DNA of 64,000 bases from NCBI RefSeq assembly GCF_000745125.1, contig NZ_JQNF01000005.1:652575-716574 (forward strand). Direction: 5' to 3'. This DNA comes from Carnobacterium jeotgali MS3 (GTDB lineage Bacteria; Bacillota; Bacilli; Lactobacillales; Carnobacteriaceae). Shown in pieces: positions 1 through 9,770 of this stretch. The notes beneath the pieces are model-generated. The model was not told where the DNA came from. It was given only the letters and a program-made list of their open reading frames with translations, and did no database searches. The position numbers and the translations under genes are program-made. The first letter of the stretch is position 1. Every line of letters begins with the position of its first letter.

Positions 1-1048
1 TTTGCCTAGCAATACAGCTAAAGAAGTACCAACAGTTGGTTTTATTGCTCATATGGATACGGCTGATTTTAATGCAGAAAATGTGAACCCTCAATTCCAT
101 GAACAGTATAATGGAGCAGCAATTGTATTAAATGAAGAACAACAAATTGTTTTAGATCCGAAAGATTTTCCTAATCTGAAAAATTACGTGGGACAAACGT
201 TAATCACAACAGACGGAACAACTTTATTAGGGGCTGACGATAAAGCGGGAATCGCTGAGATTATGACAGCTATGGAAGTCTTGATTAACGACGATTCAAT
301 CGAACACGGTACTATTCGTGTTGGCTTTGGTCCAGATGAAGAAATCGGCATCGGAGCAGATCGTTTTGACGTACCGGGTTTTAATGCAACATTTGCTTAT
401 ACCATGGATGGTGGTCCAGTTGGCGAATTGGAATTTGAAAGTTTCAACGCGGCTTCAGCGATTGTGAAGATTCAAGGGAAGAATGTTCACCCTGGAACTG
501 CTAAAAATACAATGGTCAATGCCGTTAAAATTGGAATGGCTTTTGATGCCTTATTGCCTCAAGATGAAGTACCTGAGAAAACAGAAGGACGCGAGGGATT
601 CTACCACTTAGTTGGGATTACTGGAGAAGTAGATGAAGCAACTTTATCTTATATTATCCGTGACCATGACCGTGAAAAATTCGAAGCGCGTAAAGCCTTT
701 ATGCTTGAACAAGCTGCAACCTTAAATAAAGAATATGGCAGCGAACGAATCACGATTGAATTAAATGACTCTTACTACAATATGGGCGAAATCATTGAAA
801 AAGATATGACTGTAGTTGATATTGCTGAAGAAGCAATGAAGAATCTGTCTATTAAACCAATCATCGAACCGATTCGCGGTGGAACAGATGGCTCGAAAAT
901 TTCCTTTATGGGGCTTCCAACGCCAAATATTTTTGCTGGTGGAGAAAACTTTCATGGCCGCTATGAATTTGTGGCAGTTGAAAGTATGGAAAAAGCCACT
1001 GCAGTTATTGTTGAAATTGCTCGTTTGAATGCTGTAAAAGGAGCATAA
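1..1048 (+). CDS. pepT: Peptidase T (tripeptidase), 3' portion
   Basis: Cytoplasmic zinc aminopeptidase that removes the N-terminal residue of tripeptides (M20 family). The window opens inside the gene: the reading frame is open from base 2 and the apparent TTG start is an internal codon, so roughly 60 N-terminal residues lie outside (the family is about 410 residues). Visible metal and catalytic motifs in order are AHMDTAD (His and Asp), GADDKAG (bridging Asp), PDEEIG (catalytic and ligand Glu), TMDGG (Asp) and, near the end, GGENFHG (last His ligand). All expected ligands are present, so the visible part looks functional. The next gene starts two bases after the stop codon, suggesting co-transcription. 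Confidence 0.95.
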   Translation, partial: LPSNTAKEVPTVGFIAHMDTADFNAENVNPQFHEQYNGAAIVLNEEQQIVLDPKDFPNLKNYVGQTLITTDGTTLLGADDKAGIAEIMTAMEVLINDDSIEHGTIRVGFGPDEEIGIGADRFDVPGFNATFAYTMDGGPVGELEFESFNAASAIVKIQGKNVHPGTAKNTMVNAVKIGMAFDALLPQDEVPEKTEGREGFYHLVGITGEVDEATLSYIIRDHDREKFEARKAFMLEQAATLNKEYGSERITIELNDSYYNMGEIIEKDMTVVDIAEEAMKNLSIKPIIEPIRGGTDGSKISFMGLPTPNIFAGGENFHGRYEFVAVESMEKATAVIVEIARLNAVKGA

Positions 1049-1050
1049 AG

Positions 1051-1308
1051 ATGATCTTTTTATGGATTTATTTGTTATTGTGCAACAGTTTATTATTCGT
1101 ATTGATGTACGTAGATAAACAAAAAGCCGTTAAACGCCAATGGAGAATACCTGAAAGAACATTGTTAGGTCTGGGTCTTATTGGTGGTGGAATCGGTGGA
1201 ATCTTAGGTATGAAATTGTTTCGCCATAAAACGACAAAGGGTTCTTTTAAAGCTATCTACACTTTAGGCGCTGCCTTTGCTATTTTCTTGGTTGTCTATT
1301 TTTCATAA
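1051..1308 (+). CDS. DUF1294 family small membrane protein
   Basis: Protein of 85 residues with three hydrophobic segments (about residues 2-19, 36-54 and 67-84) and the DUF1294 hallmarks DKQKAVKRQWRIPE and GGIGGILGMKLFRHKT. The role of this family is unknown; it is predicted to lie in the cytoplasmic membrane. Its ribosome binding site, AAAGGAG, sits inside the last codons of pepT and the ATG follows the pepT stop by two bases, so it is probably translated from the pepT transcript. A terminator-like hairpin follows directly. Confidence 0.85.
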   Translation: MIFLWIYLLLCNSLLFVLMYVDKQKAVKRQWRIPERTLLGLGLIGGGIGGILGMKLFRHKTTKGSFKAIYTLGAAFAIFLVVYFS

Positions 1309-1311
1309 AAT

Positions 1312-1352
1312 AAAGGACTTATACATTTTCATTTTGTATAGGTCTTTTATTT
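1312..1352 (+). terminator. Rho-independent terminator after pepT-DUF1294
   Basis: An imperfect hairpin (left arm AAAGGACTTATAC, right arm GTATAGGTCTTTT) is followed by TATTTTTT. It separates the pepT unit from rexB. An extended -10 (TGTTAAAAT near 1361) directly downstream is a candidate rexB promoter. Confidence 0.7.
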
Positions 1353-1409
1353 TTTGCGTATGTTAAAATAAGAGAGACGAAAGTTGAACGAGAGGATGTG
1401 TGAAACACT

Positions 1410-4400
1410 ATGGGATTACAATTTGTTTTAGGTCGTGCCAATCGTAATAAACGTTCGGTACTGTTGGATGAAATAGCCGAAAGTCTGACTAACCATACTG
1501 AAGAGTCCATTTTTTATTTAGTGCCGGACCATATTAAATTTCAAGCTGAAATGACTGTTTTGGGAAGTTTGAGTCAATACCCTTATTTTAAAAATAAACC
1601 GATGATGGGTATGATGCATTTACAAGTATTTAGTTTTACACGATTAGCCTGGTATTGGTTAAAAGATACGGATATTTACGCTAAACCTCAGTTAACAACG
1701 ACTGGGCTATCCATGCTGATTCGTAAATTATTGATTGAACACGAAGAAAAATTAACTATTTATCGTGGTGAAGTCCGTAAAGAGGGCTTCGTTCAGCAAA
1801 TGACCGATTTATTTTTAGAACTGCGGAGCGGTCGGATTACACAAATTGATTTAGATCAAATGATTCTTAATTTAGGTAATTCTCCTAAAGAAACTGACTT
1901 CAAATTGAAATTACAAGATTTGTCATTAATTTACCAAGCATTTGATGCGGCGTTACTAAATAAATATATCGAATCTGAGGATATTGTGTCTGCTTTAATC
2001 CAAAAAGTAACAGAATTAGATTTATCTGAGACAACCATTTATATTGAAAGCTATTATCAATTTACGGCTCAAGAACAAGCGCTTATTTTGGCGTTAATGA
2101 AAGCTGCTAAAAAAGTAACCATTGCTTTGACTACAGATAAAGCTTATGCCGTTGAAAAACCAGAAATGCATAATTTGTTTCAAACATCAGGGACAACTTA
2201 CTACAAACTGTATCAATTGGCTCGCCAAAATAATGTACCTGTTTATAAAGATAAGGTGATTCAAGAAAAAGATGCATCTTATTGTGAGGAATTAAATCAA
2301 TTGGAAGATTTTTGGGTAGAGACCAGCCAACTTTCACCAGCAACCACTGTCTCTTTAGCAAGTTCTGATGCAATGGGCAACTGTATTGAGGTATGGGCCG
2401 CAGAAAATAAACAAGCAGAAATTACACATGTGGCGAAAGAAATTCGTAAATTGGTTGCGACGGGACATTACCGATATAAGGATATATTAGTCTTGACTCG
2501 TAATATGGATGATTATTTAGCTATCATAGAACCGCTATTTACGAGCCATGCAATTGAATTGTTCATTGATAGTGCAGAATTGATGAATCAACATCCACTT
2601 ATTGAAGTGATTGACGCATTAGTCAGTATTTATAAACGCAATTGGCGTTACGCAGATGTGATGCGGCTGCTTAGAACAGAATTAGTGATTCCTGCGTTTG
2701 AAGAGCAAGAATCCCTTTCAAAAGAACGAGCGCAACGTGTGAGTCAACAGGTTGAGCGTGCACAAAAGTATCGCGAAAAAGTGGATATTACCGAGAATGT
2801 TTTACTAGCATATGGCTACGAAGGCTACCACTGGACGAAGACGGAACCTTGGCATTATACACGCTACTTTTATGAAGATGCCGAATTTCAGTCAGATAAT
2901 GATCAACGTATTGAACAAACGGCAAATTCGATTAAAACAGCTGTCTCAGGATTGTTAGTTCCGTTTTTCAAACGATTAGAAAAGGCTAAAACAAGCAAAG
3001 ATGCGGCTAAAGAACTCTATTTATTTATGGAAACGGTCGGCGTTAATGACCAAATAGGCTTTTGGCGTGACCAAGCTATTGAAGACAATAATCTTGAAGA
3101 AGCACGTAAACATGAACAAACGTGGCAAACTTTTTTGCAACTGCTAGATGAGTATGTAGAAGTGTTAGGTGATGAACCGTTTGATTTAGATAGTTTCCAT
3201 GCCATTTTAATGACTGGATTCGATAATGCCACTTACAGTATGGTTCCACCAAGTATTGATCAAGTGACTTTTTCAGGAATTGAAGGAACGAGAATTGGTA
3301 CAGCAAAAGTGACTTTTATGTTAGGCGTGACAGATGCTCATTTGCCAGCTAAGACGGAAAATAAAAGCATCTTAACTGAAGAAGACCGAGATTTCTTTTC
3401 CTATTTCTTAGATGAAACACAGTATTTAAAACCAACTGTTGAAGCCGTAATGGCCTCTGAACCGTTTATTGCCTATCAAGCATTCTTAGATTCTTCAGAA
3501 AAACTGATTTTTAGTTATCCGACTAGTGATGAAACGAAAAATGGGCCGAAATTATCGCCTTATGTAGATAGAATTGCAAAAGCATTCCAACTTCCTATTC
3601 AAGCTAAACTCATGGATATTACTTCTTTAGAAGACCCGACTGGCAATGAATTGTTGGATTTTGTAGGTACAAAGAAAACAACTATCAGCCAGTTATTGAT
3701 GGTTTTACGCAAGGAGCAAGACCAAAAAGGGCAATTAAATGCATTTTGGCAAAATCTGTACATGTTCTTTAAACGAGATAAACAAGTGGCACGCGATTTT
3801 AATCATTTGCTTGTCAGTTTAGTTAAAAAGAATGTACCAATGCCGTTAAGAAATACGATTGCGACAGATTTATATGGCAAAGATTTGTATTTATCTGTTT
3901 CGCGTTTAGAAGCTTTTTACGCGGATCATTACGGTCATTTCTTGACTTATGGGTTGAAATTAAAAGAACGAGATGTTTTTGAGCTTTCGCCAGCGGGTAC
4001 AGGAGAATTCTTCCATGATGCATTGGATCATTTATTTAAAACAATTATTCAAAAAAATCTCAGCTTTAATCAATTGAATGAAGAGATGCTTGAAGAACTG
4101 ACAACCGAAGTTTTGACGGAACTTTATGGCAAACCAAAATTTTCTATCTTAAATGCGTCTAATCGTATGAAATATATTCGTGATCAATTAGGGCAAACCA
4201 TCAAGAAAATGGTGTGGGTCATTGGCAATCAAAGTCGACGCACGAATATGAAAAATATCCAAACTGAAGTGTTATTTGGACATGTAGCAAATCAAACAGG
4301 TATCGAAGGTTTATCTTTCCGACTTAATAATGGAGGAACCCTTTATTTGCGAGGGAAAATCGACCGAGTAGATGCCATGACAGTAGGAACTGAATCTTAT

Positions 4401-5030
4401 TTAAGCGTAGTAGATTATAAGTCAAGTGCACATAAATTCAATTACCAGGATGCTTATTATGGTTTAGCGATGCAGATGATTACGTATTTGGATACTGCTC
4501 TTCAAAATGCGGTTGATTTAATTGGGCACGAAGCTAAACCAGCTGGCGCATTTTATCTACATGTATCCAATCCTTTTATGAAAAAAGGAACTTTTTTAGA
4601 TGAAGATGCGTATATCAAGGAATTATTAAAGTCTTATAAAATGGATGGTTTGTTGCTTGAAGACGAAGCGATGTTGCTGTCGCTAGATCCAACGATTGAA
4701 CCAACGACTGCTTCACTCGTTTACCCTTTTAATCAGCTGAAAAGTGAAGCGTTAAAGTCTACTAAATTTGTGACATTAAATGAAATGACAGCTTTGCGTC
4801 AGCACAATAAAAAGTTGATTATCGATGCCGGTAATAAAATAGTCGAAGGTGTAACGACTTTAAATCCTTTCTATGAAAAAAGACAATTTATCCCAACTGT
4901 TAATGGACCATTGCGCGCTGTTTCTCAATTTGATGCGATGTTGCCAGAAAATAATTACCGCCGGATGGAGTCATTAAAAAGAGAAGATATTCTTAAGAAA
5001 ATGCAAGAAGAGGAGGAAGATGAAGAATGA
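1410..5030 (+). CDS. rexB: ATP-dependent nuclease subunit B (RexB/AddB)
   Basis: Second subunit of the RexAB (AddAB) helicase-nuclease that resects double-strand breaks to a Chi site before RecA loading. Length is 1206 residues, typical for the family. The N-terminus aligns with the AddB start (FVLGR...LVPD...QVFSFTRLAW), but the Walker A segment is degenerate: GRANRNKR stands where Bacillus AddB has GRSGSGKT. The C-terminal RecB-type nuclease motif is present (GKIDRVD, then VVDYKSS at about residue 1010). The iron-sulphur cysteines that follow it in Bacillus AddB are missing (GPLRAVSQFD in place of a CxxC...CQFD segment). Both losses are, from memory, normal for the RexB branch of lactic acid bacteria. 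The stop overlaps the rexA start as ATGA. Confidence 0.93.
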   Translation: MGLQFVLGRANRNKRSVLLDEIAESLTNHTEESIFYLVPDHIKFQAEMTVLGSLSQYPYFKNKPMMGMMHLQVFSFTRLAWYWLKDTDIYAKPQLTTTGLSMLIRKLLIEHEEKLTIYRGEVRKEGFVQQMTDLFLELRSGRITQIDLDQMILNLGNSPKETDFKLKLQDLSLIYQAFDAALLNKYIESEDIVSALIQKVTELDLSETTIYIESYYQFTAQEQALILALMKAAKKVTIALTTDKAYAVEKPEMHNLFQTSGTTYYKLYQLARQNNVPVYKDKVIQEKDASYCEELNQLEDFWVETSQLSPATTVSLASSDAMGNCIEVWAAENKQAEITHVAKEIRKLVATGHYRYKDILVLTRNMDDYLAIIEPLFTSHAIELFIDSAELMNQHPLIEVIDALVSIYKRNWRYADVMRLLRTELVIPAFEEQESLSKERAQRVSQQVERAQKYREKVDITENVLLAYGYEGYHWTKTEPWHYTRYFYEDAEFQSDNDQRIEQTANSIKTAVSGLLVPFFKRLEKAKTSKDAAKELYLFMETVGVNDQIGFWRDQAIEDNNLEEARKHEQTWQTFLQLLDEYVEVLGDEPFDLDSFHAILMTGFDNATYSMVPPSIDQVTFSGIEGTRIGTAKVTFMLGVTDAHLPAKTENKSILTEEDRDFFSYFLDETQYLKPTVEAVMASEPFIAYQAFLDSSEKLIFSYPTSDETKNGPKLSPYVDRIAKAFQLPIQAKLMDITSLEDPTGNELLDFVGTKKTTISQLLMVLRKEQDQKGQLNAFWQNLYMFFKRDKQVARDFNHLLVSLVKKNVPMPLRNTIATDLYGKDLYLSVSRLEAFYADHYGHFLTYGLKLKERDVFELSPAGTGEFFHDALDHLFKTIIQKNLSFNQLNEEMLEELTTEVLTELYGKPKFSILNASNRMKYIRDQLGQTIKKMVWVIGNQSRRTNMKNIQTEVLFGHVANQTGIEGLSFRLNNGGTLYLRGKIDRVDAMTVGTESYLSVVDYKSSAHKFNYQDAYYGLAMQMITYLDTALQNAVDLIGHEAKPAGAFYLHVSNPFMKKGTFLDEDAYIKELLKSYKMDGLLLEDEAMLLSLDPTIEPTTASLVYPFNQLKSEALKSTKFVTLNEMTALRQHNKKLIIDAGNKIVEGVTTLNPFYEKRQFIPTVNGPLRAVSQFDAMLPENNYRRMESLKREDILKKMQEEEEDEE

Positions 5031-8000
5031 TGAACCCACTTCCGCTAAAACCTGAAAATAGTCATTTTACAGATGGTCAGTGGCAGGCTATCTATGAAGA
5101 AGGACATAATATACTTGTATCAGCTTCGGCTGGTTCAGGAAAAACCACCGTTCTTGTTCAACGGGTCATTGAAAAAATAAAAGCTGGCACAAATGTGGAT
5201 GAAATGCTGATTGTGACCTATACAGAAGCTGCAGCCAAAGAAATGAAAGCACGAATACAAGTGGCCATTCAAGAATCAGTCACTTCCGAAAGTGACATGG
5301 AATTAAAACGGCACCTTACGAGACAAGTGACGTTGATCAATCAAGCTTCTATCAGTACACTACATGCCTTTTGTCTCCAAGTTATTCGCCGGTATTATTA
5401 TTTGATCAATTTAGACCCTATCTTTCGTTTGTTGACGGATGAAACAGAGATTTTGCTATTAAAGGAAAGCGTTTGGGAAGATGTACGAGAAGAGTTATAC
5501 GGAGAAGAAGATACGTTGTTCAAATCTTTAACAGCCTCTTACTCTAATGATCGAAGTGATGCAGGCTTAACCGATTTGATTTTCTCGCTGTATGAATTTT
5601 CAAGAGCCAATCCTAGACCGGAAGCTTGGTTGGAGCAATTGTCTTATTTGTACCAGGTTGAAGGCAATGATTTAACCAATGGCGTTTTATTTAAAAAACT
5701 GTTAAAACCGCAAATTTTGTCGGTACTAGACAGTCTAGTTGAACTGTCACAAACGGCTGCTCAATTAGGTGAAGGCAGTGAGGAATTGCAAAAACAAACC
5801 GCTTTAATTCGAATAGAATGGACAGCTCTGCAAGAAATACAACTGGCTATTAACGAAAACGATTATCAAACAGCTTACAATTACAGCAAACAGTTTGAAT
5901 TCTCACGGTGGAATGCTGTCAAAAAAGGTACTGATGAAGCGATAAAAGAGACGGCCGAAGAAATGAAGCTGTTAAGAGATCAGTATAAAAATCGATTCAA
6001 AGAATTAACCAATGATTATTTTTCTGCTTCACCGCAAGAGCAAATTGATCTTATGTTAAATGCCGCACCGCTTGTAGAAGAGATAGCAAGAGTCACGCAG
6101 CTTTTTACCGATGCCTATCGTCAACGTAAAGATGAACGAAATCTATTAGATTTTAATGATTTAGAGCATTTGACGCTGCAAATTTTGGCTCAATTTAAAA
6201 AGCAGGATTGGGTTCCAACAGAAGCTTCCATGCACTACCGAGATAAATTTAAAGAAGTTATGGTAGATGAATACCAAGATATCAACCAGCTGCAAGAAAA
6301 TATTTTACGCTGGTTAGCACATGATCAATCGGATCAAGGAAACTTGTTTATGGTAGGAGATGTCAAACAGTCCATTTACTCTTTTCGTTTAGCTGACCCA
6401 GGATTGTTTTTAAAAAAATATGAGCAATATGGACACCATCAATCTGGTGAACGAATTATATTAGCTGAAAATTTCCGTTCTAGAGGAGAAGTTTTGCAAT
6501 TCACGAATCTAATCTTTGAACAACTGATGGATAAAGCGGTTGGACAAATGGATTACGATGAAGCTGCTCAATTGGTCCAAGGGTTTTCTGGTTTTCCAGC
6601 ACTGCAAAAACACCATCCTGAATTGTTGATCTATGAAAAAGGAACAACTGATAGCGAAGAGGACAGTGAAGAAACGGAATCAGTCAATTGGGATATGCGT
6701 ATTGAAGATAAAACAGAAGGCGAATTATTAATGGTTGGCCAGAAAATACAAGAGCTCATTCAAACCCAATTTCCGATTTATGACAAACGTTCTAAAACAA
6801 CTCGGCCAATCCGTTACAAAGACATTGTCTTGTTAACACCGACGAAAAAAAATAACTTGGTATTGATGGAGATGTTTAAACGACTGTCTATTCCATTGCA
6901 AGTAAATGATACGCAAAATTATTTTCAAACGACTGAAATCACCATCATGATGTCTTTATTAAAAGTGATTGATAACCCTTATCAAGATATTCCTTTGGCA
7001 GCTGTCTTGCGTTCGCCAATTGTGGGATTGGATGAAAATGAATTGGCTTCAATTAGGATTAGTCAAAAAACGGGTGATTATTACGATGCGTTAAAAACAT
7101 TTTATCAAACTTATCCAGGTATCGAAAAAGCCAGCCGCTTTACGACAAATTTATATGGAAAAATCGATGTCTTCTTGACTCGCTTGAACAAATGGCGTGA
7201 GCTTGCTCGACGTGACCACTTAGTCGCACTTATATGGGCAATTTATGATGATACAGGTTTCCTGGATTATGTCGGAGGAATGAACTCTGGTAAACAGCGG
7301 AAAGCGAATTTACACGCTTTATATGAACGTGCAGCTAGTTATGAAAAAACTAGTTTCAAAGGGTTGTTTCAATTTGTTCGATTTATTGAGAAAATGCAAG
7401 AAAAAGATAAGGATTTGGCAGAACCCACAGCTATATCTGAAGATGAAGACGCAGTTCGAGTCATGACGATTCATGCGAGTAAAGGGTTAGAATTTCCAGT
7501 TGTATTTGTCTTAGATTTAACGAAGAAATTTAATCTCCAAGACATCAAGAAAAGTTATGTTTTTAATGAACAATACGGTGTGGGGACTGATTACAAAGAT
7601 TTGGAGCGCCGGATCCGGTATCCTTCTTTGCCAGAAACGGCTTTAAAAGTTGAAAAGAAAACGAAATTATTATCCGAAGAAATGCGAAAGTTATATGTTG
7701 CGTTGACCCGAGCAGAAGAAAAATTATTCTTAGTGGGTTCTTATAAAAATGAAGAAGCTGCATGGAAAGAATGGGGCGTCGTTAGTTCTCATACGCCTAC
7801 TGTTTTGCCAGCTGATATTCGGTTTACAGCTGGAAGTTTAATGAAGTGGATCGGATTAGCGTTGGTTCGCCATCCTTCAAGCGAAAATGAATTTACATCT
7901 TTCACAGCTCGCAATGGCACTATTACAAACCATTCAGCTCATTTTGCTGTTCATTTTTACGATGAAAGTGTGATTCAAGAACAACTGATTTCAAAAGATG

Positions 8001-8830
8001 TGGATTTAGATGAAAACTGGTTAGAAAAATTAGACGAGCAGCAAGAAAAAACTCCAACCGATGAATCCATCCATCAAACGGTTCAAAAAGCGTTAGCCTT
8101 GATGAATTACACTTATGAACATGAAGGAGCTTCACATACAACGAGCTATCAGTCTGTTTCAGAAATTAAACGATTATTTGAAGAACCGGATAGTGATCAA
8201 ATGGTGAAAATTGATGTCAGTCAACCTAGAAACCGAAACCGGTATGTTGAAGACAGTTTAGACCGTCCTTTATTTATGACGGAACTGACAGTACCTTCTA
8301 ATGCAGAGATAGGTACAGCAACTCACTCAGTTATGCAAGCAGTTGACTTAGCTACCAAGCCAACTAAAGAGTCGCTTGAAGCGCTCATTGCTTCTCTAAT
8401 CAAAGCTGGCGTTTTAAAAGAAGAAGTTGCTTCAAAAGTCAATGTAGGACAACTGGTTCAATTTTTCGCTACACCGCTGGGAAATATGATTTTAGACTAT
8501 TCAAAAGAAGTCCATCGTGAAGAACCGTTCTCACTTTTACTAGAAGCTGAAAAAATCTTTACAGATATGAACGGCGATGCTGAAGATAAAATTTTGATTC
8601 ACGGAATTATTGACGGCTATATCGAGTTGGAAGACCACATTATTTTATTTGACTATAAAACAGATAGAGTCAGTCATTATGGAGCACAAGCAGGAAAAAA
8701 TATGCTAGAGAAGTATAAAGGTCAAATGAATTTATATCGATCTGCATTAGAATCTATTTTAAATAAAAAAGTAACGGAAGCCTATCTTTGTCTACTGGAG
8801 ACAGGTGAAATCATTCCTGTACCTCAATAG
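5027..8830 (+). CDS. rexA: ATP-dependent helicase/nuclease subunit A (RexA/AddA)
   Basis: UvrD/Rep-type helicase motor and 5'-strand nuclease of the RexAB complex, 1267 residues, commonly also called addA. Walker A is SASAGSGKTT (about residues 32-41), motif Ia is TYTEAAA, Walker B is VDEYQDIN, motif III is VGDVKQSIYSFRLADP, and later helicase motifs include TIHASKGLEFPVVF and LYVALTRAEEKL. The C-terminal nuclease domain carries FDYKTDR. The ATG overlaps the rexB stop by four bases and is preceded by AGAGGAGGAAG, so the two subunits are translationally coupled. No missing residue was noted. Confidence 0.95.
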   Translation: MMNPLPLKPENSHFTDGQWQAIYEEGHNILVSASAGSGKTTVLVQRVIEKIKAGTNVDEMLIVTYTEAAAKEMKARIQVAIQESVTSESDMELKRHLTRQVTLINQASISTLHAFCLQVIRRYYYLINLDPIFRLLTDETEILLLKESVWEDVREELYGEEDTLFKSLTASYSNDRSDAGLTDLIFSLYEFSRANPRPEAWLEQLSYLYQVEGNDLTNGVLFKKLLKPQILSVLDSLVELSQTAAQLGEGSEELQKQTALIRIEWTALQEIQLAINENDYQTAYNYSKQFEFSRWNAVKKGTDEAIKETAEEMKLLRDQYKNRFKELTNDYFSASPQEQIDLMLNAAPLVEEIARVTQLFTDAYRQRKDERNLLDFNDLEHLTLQILAQFKKQDWVPTEASMHYRDKFKEVMVDEYQDINQLQENILRWLAHDQSDQGNLFMVGDVKQSIYSFRLADPGLFLKKYEQYGHHQSGERIILAENFRSRGEVLQFTNLIFEQLMDKAVGQMDYDEAAQLVQGFSGFPALQKHHPELLIYEKGTTDSEEDSEETESVNWDMRIEDKTEGELLMVGQKIQELIQTQFPIYDKRSKTTRPIRYKDIVLLTPTKKNNLVLMEMFKRLSIPLQVNDTQNYFQTTEITIMMSLLKVIDNPYQDIPLAAVLRSPIVGLDENELASIRISQKTGDYYDALKTFYQTYPGIEKASRFTTNLYGKIDVFLTRLNKWRELARRDHLVALIWAIYDDTGFLDYVGGMNSGKQRKANLHALYERAASYEKTSFKGLFQFVRFIEKMQEKDKDLAEPTAISEDEDAVRVMTIHASKGLEFPVVFVLDLTKKFNLQDIKKSYVFNEQYGVGTDYKDLERRIRYPSLPETALKVEKKTKLLSEEMRKLYVALTRAEEKLFLVGSYKNEEAAWKEWGVVSSHTPTVLPADIRFTAGSLMKWIGLALVRHPSSENEFTSFTARNGTITNHSAHFAVHFYDESVIQEQLISKDVDLDENWLEKLDEQQEKTPTDESIHQTVQKALALMNYTYEHEGASHTTSYQSVSEIKRLFEEPDSDQMVKIDVSQPRNRNRYVEDSLDRPLFMTELTVPSNAEIGTATHSVMQAVDLATKPTKESLEALIASLIKAGVLKEEVASKVNVGQLVQFFATPLGNMILDYSKEVHREEPFSLLLEAEKIFTDMNGDAEDKILIHGIIDGYIELEDHIILFDYKTDRVSHYGAQAGKNMLEKYKGQMNLYRSALESILNKKVTEAYLCLLETGEIIPVPQ

Positions 8831-8888
8831 AAATAGAAGGGTTATAAGTAGTAATTGAAAGAAAAATGAGTTAACAACTTTATAAGCA

Positions 8889-8945
8889 AAAAAAAAGACT
8901 AATTCCCTAATCGAGTAAAGCTCAATTAGGGAATTAGTCTTTTTG
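8889..8945. terminator. Bidirectional terminator between rexA and mapP
   Basis: Near-perfect long hairpin (arms AAAAGACTAATTCCCTAAT and its complement, about 14-nt loop) flanked by an A run on the left and a T run on the right. It can end transcription from both convergent genes. Confidence 0.9.
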
Positions 8946-8951
8946 TAGTAG

Positions 8952-9767
8952 TTAATCTGCTATTTCGACGACAATGCCGAAGTGATCAGAAATGATAGGT
9001 TCATTGTTATCATTAAAAATTACTTGAGAAGAAATTGTTTTTACCGGTTGATTGGCAAAAATATAATCGATTCTTAAGCCGCTTTGATTTTCGGACCAAC
9101 CATCGATAGCATCTGCCACCGTAAAACCTGTGTCTTTTTGTGCTGCTAAGTGATAAGTATCAAACCAATTTTGTGTGACTAACTCATAACCCTCTTGTTT
9201 AATATGAGCTGGGTTATTGAAATCGCCAAGTAAAAAGATTGGTTCTTTTAAAGTAGCGAAATGTGCAGTGCATTTTTCCCATTGACCTGGAAAAGGGTCG
9301 TGCTTATCTTGCCACCAACCTAAATGCACGTTAAAGTACCATTGATTTTCTGATTTGATGCCAATAACTTTTCGGCTCTTATAGTCATTATACGCCGTAT
9401 TTTCTGAAGCAAAGAAAGAGCGAGTTTCTTGAATCGGATTCAAACTCAAAACAGCCAGACCCTCATCATACCGGTCATAACCGATATGTGAAGGTTCCCA
9501 CGTCCAGTAGTACTCCAATCCATTCTTTTGCAGTTCTTGTTGCAATAAGAACGCAAAGTTATCTTCTTTGATAGGATGCTCATTGTTCGTAGCTGAAAAG
9601 GTAACCAATAATGATTGGTCTACTAGGGCAGAAGTCATAAGTTGATTGACTTCTTGCAAGGCAATCACATCAAATGACTGACGAGTAATCGCATCACATA
9701 AGTTTTTCAATTTTATTAAAGGATCCTTTTCCATCCAACTGTGTGTGTTTAACGTTAAAAATTTCAA
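8952..9767 (-). CDS. mapP: Maltose 6'-phosphate phosphatase (EEP family)
   Basis: Endonuclease/exonuclease/phosphatase-fold protein of 271 residues. Seen motifs are the N-terminal LNTHSW, IALQEVNQ (metal-binding Glu), HLGWW, LLGDFNNP (Asp/Asn) and the C-terminal SDHFGI (catalytic His). In Enterococcus faecalis the gene directly downstream of the maltose permease malT encodes MapP, which dephosphorylates maltose 6'-phosphate so that maltose phosphorylase can act. The same family in the same position here, three bases after malT, supports that function over a DNase role. The start is TTG with AGGAG upstream. The assignment rests on family plus context; the substrate cannot be read from the sequence. 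Confidence 0.82.
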   Translation of the reverse strand: MKFLTLNTHSWMEKDPLIKLKNLCDAITRQSFDVIALQEVNQLMTSALVDQSLLVTFSATNNEHPIKEDNFAFLLQQELQKNGLEYYWTWEPSHIGYDRYDEGLAVLSLNPIQETRSFFASENTAYNDYKSRKVIGIKSENQWYFNVHLGWWQDKHDPFPGQWEKCTAHFATLKEPIFLLGDFNNPAHIKQEGYELVTQNWFDTYHLAAQKDTGFTVADAIDGWSENQSGLRIDYIFANQPVKTISSQVIFNDNNEPIISDHFGIVVEIAD

Positions 9768-9770
9768 AAA

